Assembly: GCA_014380965.1 (NCBI GenBank)
Contig: JACMIV010000137.1
Location: 1-5,245, forward strand
Reading direction: 5' to 3'
DNA length: 5,245 nt
Origin: Rhizobiaceae bacterium
GTDB taxonomy: Bacteria; Pseudomonadota; Alphaproteobacteria; Rhizobiales; Rhizobiaceae
The notes under the pieces are model-generated. The model searched no databases, had not been told where the DNA came from, and saw nothing but the letters and a program-made list of their open reading frames with translations. The position numbers were made by a program, and so were the translations under genes. Shown here piece after piece: positions 1 through 3,914 of the stretch; the first letter of the stretch is position 1; each line of letters starts with the position of its first letter.

Positions 1-274
1 CCTCATGGCACGACCGAAACTCCTGATGCTCGACGAGCCCTCGCTCGGCCTCGCCCCGCTCATCGTCAATCAGATCTTCGACGCGATCCGCGAGCTGAAC
101 CGCACGGAGGGCCTCACCGTCTTCCTCGTCGAGCAGAACGCCTACAACGCGCTGAAGCTTGCCCATCGCGGCTACGTGATGGTCAACGGCGTCATCACCA
201 TGAGCGGCAGCGGCAGATCGCTGCTCGAAAACCCCGAGGTCCGGGCGGCCTATCTCGAAGGCGGGCGACACTGA
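1..274 (+). CDS. livF: LivF-type ABC transporter ATP-binding protein, C-terminal part (5' end outside window)
   Basis: This is the last third of an ATPase that powers uptake of branched-chain or related amino acids across the inner membrane; in the family it pairs with a LivG ATPase and LivH/LivM permeases. Seen: the frame is open to the left edge, so the ATG at 5 is internal. A Walker B motif (LLMLDEP) ends in the catalytic Glu (12th visible residue) and is followed by the D-loop SLGLAP. Some 30 residues later comes LVEQN, where Gln stands in place of the usual switch His, as is typical of LivF but not LivG. The end, with a gly-rich turn and a short NPEVRAAYLEG tail, is also LivF-like. Walker A and the ABC signature lie outside the window. 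About 90 of an expected 235-240 residues are present. The stop TGA overlaps the next start codon by one base, so the two genes are one operon. Family assignment is strong; the substrate is inferred from neighbours. Confidence 0.93.
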   Translation, partial: LMARPKLLMLDEPSLGLAPLIVNQIFDAIRELNRTEGLTVFLVEQNAYNALKLAHRGYVMVNGVITMSGSGRSLLENPEVRAAYLEGGRH

Positions 275-621
275 TGCAAGGCATCCTCTACGAAGAGACT
301 TCGGTCCTCTCCTTCCTGTTCCTGACCGTCGTGCTCGGCGGGGGGACGGCCTGGATGACGGGACGGGCCTGCGCCCGGACCTGGAAGCCGGTCGCCGTCC
401 TTATCCTTTACGTCCTGTTGCTCGGCGCCGCGGTGCGCTTCATCCATTACGCCGTGTTCGGCGGAACGCTGCTCTCGGCGCAATACTATATCGCGGACAC
501 GATCATCTTGATGATCATCGGCCTCGTCGCGTTCCGATTCACGCGCACAGACCAGATGGTAAGTCAGTATTACTGGCTCTATACGCGGTCCGGACCTCTT
601 TCCTGGCGCGAGATCGGTTGA
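274..621 (+). CDS. Small three-helix inner-membrane protein, DUF6867-type, liv-operon associated
   Basis: A 115-residue integral membrane protein of unknown function. It starts at the ATG that shares one base with the livF stop (TGATG), so translation is probably coupled; only a weak, distant AAGG precedes it. Three hydrophobic segments are visible at about residues 11-29, 38-57 and 71-88. Between and after them are conserved-looking polar motifs: TAWMTGRACA after helix 1, RFIHYAVFGGTLLS after helix 2, and RTDQMVSQYYWLYTRSGPLSW at the C-terminus. I recall proteins with these motifs as DUF6867, found between LivF and the LIV-type binding protein in rhizobia and relatives; this is recall, not a search. 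The position suggests an accessory role in the transporter (assembly, stability or regulation), but nothing in the sequence shows a reaction. It has no signal-peptide cleavage site or enzyme motif. The gene is surely real; its function is unknown. Confidence 0.85.
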   Translation: MQGILYEETSVLSFLFLTVVLGGGTAWMTGRACARTWKPVAVLILYVLLLGAAVRFIHYAVFGGTLLSAQYYIADTIILMIIGLVAFRFTRTDQMVSQYYWLYTRSGPLSWREIG

Positions 622-760
622 CCGAAAGACGATCTGCGCCGCCTTCATGAATTCGGATGACACGGCATCAAAAGTGGTGAAAGCTCACCTCCAGCCGAGC
701 CATCCCCTCTGCGGTTCCGAGGGTCGGGGCCATCTTCCTGCAAACGAACGGAGACTGTTC
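622..760 (+). other. Leader between the membrane-protein gene and the binding-protein gene
   Basis: This 139-base gap is unusual in an operon whose other junction overlaps. It contains no credible gene. Two small inverted repeats are visible: GGTGA/TCACC around AAGC (676-689), and CCCTC/GAGGG around nine bases (705-723). Neither has a following T-run, so neither reads as an intrinsic terminator. The gap may hold a separate promoter, or a processing or stabilising structure that raises binding-protein expression over the permease and ATPase subunits, as is common for such transporters. I could not identify convincing -35/-10 boxes. Confidence 0.45.
750..753 (+). promoter_or_regulatory. Ribosome binding site (GGAG) fixing the binding-protein start
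   Basis: GGAG sits seven bases before the ATG at 761. It decides the start against the in-frame ATG at 647, which would add 38 non-secretory residues in front of the signal peptide and has no comparable Shine-Dalgarno. Confidence 0.8.
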
Positions 761-1879
761 ATGAAGAAGTACCTGCTTTCCAGCGTGGCGCTCGCCGCCG
801 GCCTGATGTTTGCCGGCGCGGCGATGGCCGACATCAAGATCGGCGTCGCCGGTCCGATCACCGGCCCGAACGCCTCGTTCGGCGCACAGCTCCAGAAGGG
901 CGCCGAGCAGGCCGTGGCCGACATCAACGCCGCCGGCGGCATCAACGGCGAAATGATCGTGCTCGAGATCGGCGACGACGTCTCCGATCCGAAGCAGGGC
1001 GTCTCGGTCGCCAACAAGTTCGTCGGCGACGGCGTCCAGTTCGTGGTCGGAAACTTCAACTCCGGCGTCTCGATCCCCTCCTCCGAGGTCTATGCCGAGA
1101 ACGGCATCTTCCAGATCACGCCGGCCTCGACCAACCCGACCTTCACCGAACGCGGCCTCTGGAACACGTTCCGCACCTGCGGCCGTGACGATCAGCAGGG
1201 CGTGGTTGCCGGCAAGTACATTTCCGACAACTTCAAGGACAAGGTCGTCGCCGTCATCCACGACAAGACGCCGTACGGCCAGGGCCTGGCGGACGAGACC
1301 AAGAAGGCGATGAACGCCGCTGGCGTGACCGAAGCCCTCTATGAGGGCATCAATGTCGGCGACAAGGATTTCTCCGCTCTCATCTCGAAGATGAAGGCCG
1401 CGAAGGTCGACGTGCTTTACTACGGCGGCCTGCACACGGAAGCTGGCCTGATCATCCGCCAGGGAGCCGACCAGGCGTTCAAGCCGGTCCTGATGTCCGG
1501 CGACGGCATCACCTCGGACGAGTTCGCTTCGATCGGCGGCCCGGCCGTCGAAGGCACGCTCATGACCTTCGGACCCGACCCGCGCAACAACCCCGCCGCG
1601 ACCGCTGCCGTCGAGAAGTTCCGCGCCGCCGGCTTCGAGCCGGAGGCCTATACGCTCTACTCGTATGCCGCGATGCAGGTCATCGCGGAGGGCGTCAAGC
1701 GCGCCGGCTCCGTCGATCCGCAGGCCGTCGCCGCAAAGCTGAACGAAGGCGAACCAGTCGAGACCGTGATCGGATCTCTCGCTTACAACGGCAAGGGCGA
1801 CCGTAAGGACGCCGACTACACCATGTATGTCTGGAAGCCGAACGCCGAAGGCAAAATCACTTACAGCGAACTGAAATAA
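761..1879 (+). CDS. Periplasmic LIV/HAAT-family amino acid-binding protein, Atu2422-like
   Basis: A 372-residue periplasmic solute receptor that would deliver an amino acid to the LivFGHM-type transporter encoded just upstream. Residues 1-23 form a signal peptide: MKK, a hydrophobic core, then AGAAMA cut before DIKIGVAGP. It has no lipobox. The mature 349 residues show type I periplasmic-binding-protein features throughout: GPNASFGAQLQKGAEQA, INAAGGING, YAENGIFQITPAST, IHDKTPYGQGLADETKK, DFSALISKMK and AYTLYSYAAMQ. E. coli LivJ is about the same length. LivJ's disulfide cysteines are absent; the only mature Cys is 117. Mature Phe76, Asp225 and Tyr274 fall, with a constant offset of one, at positions 77, 226 and 275 that I recall as ligand-pocket residues in Agrobacterium Atu2422, which binds GABA and proline. 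GABA, proline or alanine-like ligands are therefore at least as likely as leucine. The start at 761 is set by the signal peptide and the GGAG upstream. A hairpin follows the stop. Confidence 0.95.
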   Translation: MKKYLLSSVALAAGLMFAGAAMADIKIGVAGPITGPNASFGAQLQKGAEQAVADINAAGGINGEMIVLEIGDDVSDPKQGVSVANKFVGDGVQFVVGNFNSGVSIPSSEVYAENGIFQITPASTNPTFTERGLWNTFRTCGRDDQQGVVAGKYISDNFKDKVVAVIHDKTPYGQGLADETKKAMNAAGVTEALYEGINVGDKDFSALISKMKAAKVDVLYYGGLHTEAGLIIRQGADQAFKPVLMSGDGITSDEFASIGGPAVEGTLMTFGPDPRNNPAATAAVEKFRAAGFEPEAYTLYSYAAMQVIAEGVKRAGSVDPQAVAAKLNEGEPVETVIGSLAYNGKGDRKDADYTMYVWKPNAEGKITYSELK

Positions 1880-1911
1880 CCGTTCGTCGTAAGGCGCGTC
1901 ATAGATGAAGC

Positions 1912-1946
1912 AGAAGGGCCGTCCTGGGAAACCGGGGCGGCCTTCT
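1912..1946 (+). terminator. Terminator-like hairpin after the binding-protein gene
   Basis: The hairpin begins 32 bases past the stop. The left arm (1912-1927) and right arm (1932-1946) pair over eleven base pairs with two G-U wobbles (GGCCGTCCTGG with CCGGGGCGGCC). Four outer pairs follow beyond a bulged G. The loop is GAAA, a stable GNRA tetraloop. The tail (TTCTCGTT) is only moderately T-rich, so termination or 3'-end protection of the transcript are both possible. It probably closes the liv unit. Confidence 0.7.
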
Positions 1947-1964
1947 CGTTGAAGTGTTGCTCAA

Positions 1965-1981
1965 AGAGGGCATCGCCCTCT
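1965..1981 (-). terminator. Probable terminator hairpin of the glycine-zipper lipoprotein gene
   Basis: A perfect 7-bp inverted repeat (AGAGGGC / GCCCTCT) around a 3-base loop lies 21 bases beyond the lipoprotein stop in its direction of transcription. Read on the minus strand, the second arm runs into TTTGAG, a short T-rich tail. With the hairpin at 1912-1946 it separates two convergent transcripts. The loop is tight and the tail short, so efficiency is uncertain. Confidence 0.5.
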
Positions 1982-2002
1982 CTAAATCGCCGAGCCACCC
2001 GA

Positions 2003-2224
2003 TCAGTAGCGTCGGCCGGAGTCGCGGCCGACCAGGGCACCGGCGGTGCCTCCGGCAAGCCCACCGACCACGGCGCCTCCCGTTCCGCCGACGGCATCCC
2101 CGAGGATCGCGCCGCCCGTGCCGCCGATCAGGGCGCCACCGACGGTTCTTTCGTTCGTGGTGCAGCCTGTCGCGACCGCGAGGATCGCCGCCATACCTGC
2201 AAACGTCTTCATCCGGTTCGTCAT
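2003..2224 (-). CDS. Small glycine-zipper lipoprotein (OsmB/YMGG-like)
   Basis: A 73-residue envelope protein. The N-terminus has a short charged stretch (MTNRMK), a hydrophobic segment and LAVATGC, which reads as a lipobox with Cys21 as the lipidated residue; Ala rather than Leu at -3 is a slightly relaxed match. Residues 29-66 are a glycine zipper with many GGxxxG spacings, in three 12-residue repeats, ending in the basic GRDSGRRY. Such segments are thought to insert into or pack against membranes. Short glycine-zipper lipoproteins such as OsmB are often induced by osmotic or envelope stress, but the role here is not known. The start at 2224 is preferred over Met5 because GGGAG lies seven bases upstream of it. 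That Shine-Dalgarno is buried in a hairpin. The gene is convergent with the liv unit and lies 215 bases downstream of the kinase genes on the same strand, so it probably has its own promoter. Confidence 0.85.
   Translation of the reverse strand: MTNRMKTFAGMAAILAVATGCTTNERTVGGALIGGTGGAILGDAVGGTGGAVVGGLAGGTAGALVGRDSGRRY
2018..2125 (-). repeat. Three 36-base coding repeats in the glycine-zipper gene
   Basis: Residues 34-45, 46-57 and 58-69 line up as 12-residue units: GGTGGAILGDAV, GGTGGAVVGGLA and GGTAGALVGRDS. The first six residues and the ninth (Gly) are nearly invariant. In DNA these are units 2125-2090, 2089-2054 and 2053-2018. The pattern suggests growth by tandem duplication of a 36-base unit followed by drift. 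Confidence 0.75.
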
Positions 2225-2439
2225 CGTCTATCTCCCGCCGATCGGGAGACGGCCGGACGAGCGCGTTGCGCGCACCGATCCGTCATCCCTCGCCTTTGAA
2301 AACCTTCCGTCGAATGAGGCTCGCCGGCTCCAATGGCGTGACAGATGCGCCAGCCAAGTTTCATCGCAAGGCTTAGCAAATGACGTTCCTGTGAGCAAAA
2401 TGCGATGAAGCTGCGAGCGAAAAACACGGTGCGCCAATG
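2225..2439 (-). other. Intergenic region: leader and presumed promoter of the lipoprotein gene
   Basis: These 215 bases hold no credible gene. Nearest the lipoprotein is the SD-hiding hairpin (2231-2249), then a GC-only mini-hairpin GCGCG/CGCGC (2261-2273), and GATCGG on the mRNA (2281-2276), which can pair with the loop and arm of the first hairpin. Farther upstream is a 9-bp inverted repeat TTCATCGCA (2360-2368) / TGCGATGAA (2401-2409) spaced by 32 bases. GGAAC occurs on the minus strand near 2390-2386, like the -35 of an EcfG-type general stress promoter, but no matching -10 was found at the usual distance. No strong terminator follows the kinase gene: there is a T5 run after its stop but no good stem. 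Confidence 0.5.
2231..2249 (-). promoter_or_regulatory. Hairpin sequestering the lipoprotein Shine-Dalgarno
   Basis: On the minus-strand mRNA, TCTCCCG (2249-2243) can pair perfectly with CGGGAGA (2237-2231) across a 5-base loop. The downstream arm contains GGGAG (2236-2232), the only good Shine-Dalgarno, seven bases before the start at 2224. The folded leader would hide the ribosome site. Thermometer-like melting, a small RNA, a protein or the alternative pairing with 2276-2281 could open it. The pairing is seen directly; the regulatory role is inferred. Confidence 0.55.
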
Positions 2440-3468
2440 TCAGGACGCGGCACGCAGGACGGCGCGCGTGCCAATCGTCACCGGCTCGTAGATCAGTTCG
2501 GCCTTCAGGGAGTGCGCCATCGCGGCGATCAGCTTGGTGCCAAGCCCCGTTCCACGTGCGGCTTGGAGCGGCGAGAACCCGCAGCCGTCGTCTTCGACGC
2601 CGAGTTCGAAGCCACCCGCATCGGCAGGCCGCAGGAACACGCGCACTTCGCCCGCAAGGGTCGGCTCGTAAGCGTATTTGCAGGCATTGCTGACCAGCTC
2701 GTTGATGATGACGCCGACGGACACGGCACGGTCGGTCTTGAGTTGCATCGGCTCGACGGACAGGGCAAAGCGGCGAGGAGCCGCCGGGGTCGACCAAGTC
2801 TCCTCCAGCTCCACGAGGAGCGCCTTCAGGTAATCCGCCATGTCGATCTGCTCGACATCGTCGGATGTGTAGAGCCGTCGGTGGATCTGGGCGATGGCGA
2901 TGATCCGCCGCTGCGTCGCGCGAAGGGCTGCAAGCGCGGTCTCGTCGGCAATTGTGCCGGCCTGCATCTGCACGAAGCTCGAGACGATCTGGAGGCTGTT
3001 GGCGACCCGGTGGTTGACCTCCTTGAGGAGTGCCTGGAGGCGCTCGTTGGAAGCGCGTAGCGCCGCCTCGGCCTCGTCCTTGTCGATGCGGAGCTGGCGG
3101 CGCTCCAACGCCTGCGCGAAAGCTGCCGACAGAAGCTCGAAGAAATCGTCGCCGACGGTCTTCACGACATAATCGGCCGCTCCCGCCTTCATCGCCGCGA
3201 TGGCGATGCGCCCCTCCTCCGAACCCGTGACGTAGACCACCGGCGGCAGCGACTGCAGGGCGGCAAGCGCGGCGAGGGTCTGCAGCCCGTCCATCCCCGG
3301 CATGTAATGATCGACGGCGACGAGGTCGAAGCGCTCTGCAGCGGCAAGCGCGACCCCCTCCTCGCCGGAGGCGGCCGTCACCACCTCGTAGCCACGGCGC
3401 GACAGGCCCCGCGCCGTCAGGCGGCGCAATCCCTCGTCGTCGTCGATGTAGAGGACGCGTGGTGTCAC
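2440..3468 (-). CDS. Receiver-HisKA_2 hybrid histidine kinase, soluble
   Basis: A 342-residue cytoplasmic signalling protein with the receiver domain in front of the kinase. Residues 4-120 are a CheY-like receiver: acidic residues Asp9-Asp11, phosphoacceptor Asp53 (in VAVDHYMPGMDG), Thr81 and Lys103 are all present. A helical linker (about 120-147) leads to a HisKA_2-type dimerisation domain with phospho-His153 in LLKEVNHRVANSLQ. The ATPase domain follows: N-box NELVSNACKYAY (Glu257, Asn261), G1 box DDGCGF (294-298) and G2 GTGLGTKLI (306-314). The Trp-x-Glu pattern of strict HWE kinases is not seen. There are no membrane segments. The start is GTG at 3468, sharing four bases (GTGA) with the upstream regulator's stop; the frame stays open farther upstream but only through that gene. 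The intact receiver suggests that the upstream kinase could gate this one. HisKA_2/HWE kinases in alphaproteobacteria often feed the PhyR general stress response; that link is not shown here. Confidence 0.9.
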   Translation of the reverse strand: MTPRVLYIDDDEGLRRLTARGLSRRGYEVVTAASGEEGVALAAAERFDLVAVDHYMPGMDGLQTLAALAALQSLPPVVYVTGSEEGRIAIAAMKAGAADYVVKTVGDDFFELLSAAFAQALERRQLRIDKDEAEAALRASNERLQALLKEVNHRVANSLQIVSSFVQMQAGTIADETALAALRATQRRIIAIAQIHRRLYTSDDVEQIDMADYLKALLVELEETWSTPAAPRRFALSVEPMQLKTDRAVSVGVIINELVSNACKYAYEPTLAGEVRVFLRPADAGGFELGVEDDGCGFSPLQAARGTGLGTKLIAAMAHSLKAELIYEPVTIGTRAVLRAAS

Positions 3469-3914
3469 GGCGTCTCGTCCTCGACGTCCGGCACCTCTAT
3501 GACGCTGAGAAAGAGGCCGAGCTGGCGGATCGCCTGTGCGAAACTCTCGTAGTTCACCGGCTTGGTGATGTAGACGTTGGCGCCGAGATCGTAGCAGCGC
3601 TGGATCTCGACCTTGTCGTCCGTCGTCGTCAGCACCACCACCGGGGTCCGTTTCAGCGGTCCGTCGGCCTTCATCCGCACGAGGATGTCGGTTCCGCTCA
3701 TGTCGGGCAGGTTGAGGTCGAGGAGGACGAGCGCCGGGCCGTTTTTCGAGGGCCCGTCGGGCGAGTTGAACAGATACTCCATCGCCGAGGTGCCGTCGGT
3801 GAAGTGACGGATCGTGTTGTTGACTCCGGCGCGGCGGATGTTCTTCTCGATCAGCCGCGCATGGCCCTCGTCGTCCTCGATCATCACGATGTTGACCATG
3901 CGGTGCTGGGTCAT
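3465..3914 (-). CDS. Single-domain Rcp1/CheY-like response regulator
   Basis: A 149-residue protein consisting only of a receiver domain. The acidic pocket is Glu13-Asp14-Asp15, the phosphoacceptor Asp66 (in LVLLDLNLPDMSG), the switch Thr96-Thr98 and the conserved Lys118 (ITKPVNYESF). The long loop between helix 2 and strand 3 (SPDGPSKNGP) and the spacing resemble Rcp1-type regulators, best known as partners of phytochrome-like kinases. There is no DNA-binding or enzymatic output, so it probably shuttles phosphoryl groups or binds a protein target. It starts at the ATG whose A is the last base of the upstream kinase stop (TGATG), with GGAG eight bases upstream; a second in-frame ATG at residue 6 lacks this spacing. 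Its stop overlaps the hybrid kinase start by four bases. Immediate neighbours make the CHASE3 kinase its most likely phosphodonor. The sharply acidic C-terminus (DVEDETP) is a minor oddity. Confidence 0.93.
   Translation of the reverse strand: MTQHRMVNIVMIEDDEGHARLIEKNIRRAGVNNTIRHFTDGTSAMEYLFNSPDGPSKNGPALVLLDLNLPDMSGTDILVRMKADGPLKRTPVVVLTTTDDKVEIQRCYDLGANVYITKPVNYESFAQAIRQLGLFLSVIEVPDVEDETP

Noticed and set aside
647..760. In-frame upstream ATG extending the binding protein by 38 residues
   Set aside because: The extension would bury the signal peptide, has no good ribosome site, and GGAG is correctly spaced from the ATG at 761.
668..1435. Long open frame on the minus strand opposite the binding-protein gene
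   Set aside because: It is antisense to a well-supported gene and has the composition expected from a GC-rich codon shadow, with no recognisable domain or ribosome site.
2386..2390. GGAAC on the minus strand as an EcfG-type -35 element for the lipoprotein
   Set aside because: No CGTT-like -10 occurs 16-19 bases downstream; a five-base match alone is expected by chance.
2221..2427. Small minus-strand open frame overlapping the lipoprotein start and its leader
   Set aside because: It has no ribosome site, no domain, and a biased Arg/Ala composition; it conflicts with the structured leader.
2415..2439. T5 run after the hybrid kinase stop as an intrinsic terminator
   Set aside because: The only stems I could draw before it have about four pairs with mismatches, so it is not a convincing terminator.
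2437..3060. Plus-strand open frame opposite the HisKA_2 kinase
   Set aside because: It is antisense to conserved HisKA_2 and HATPase motifs and shows no independent protein features.
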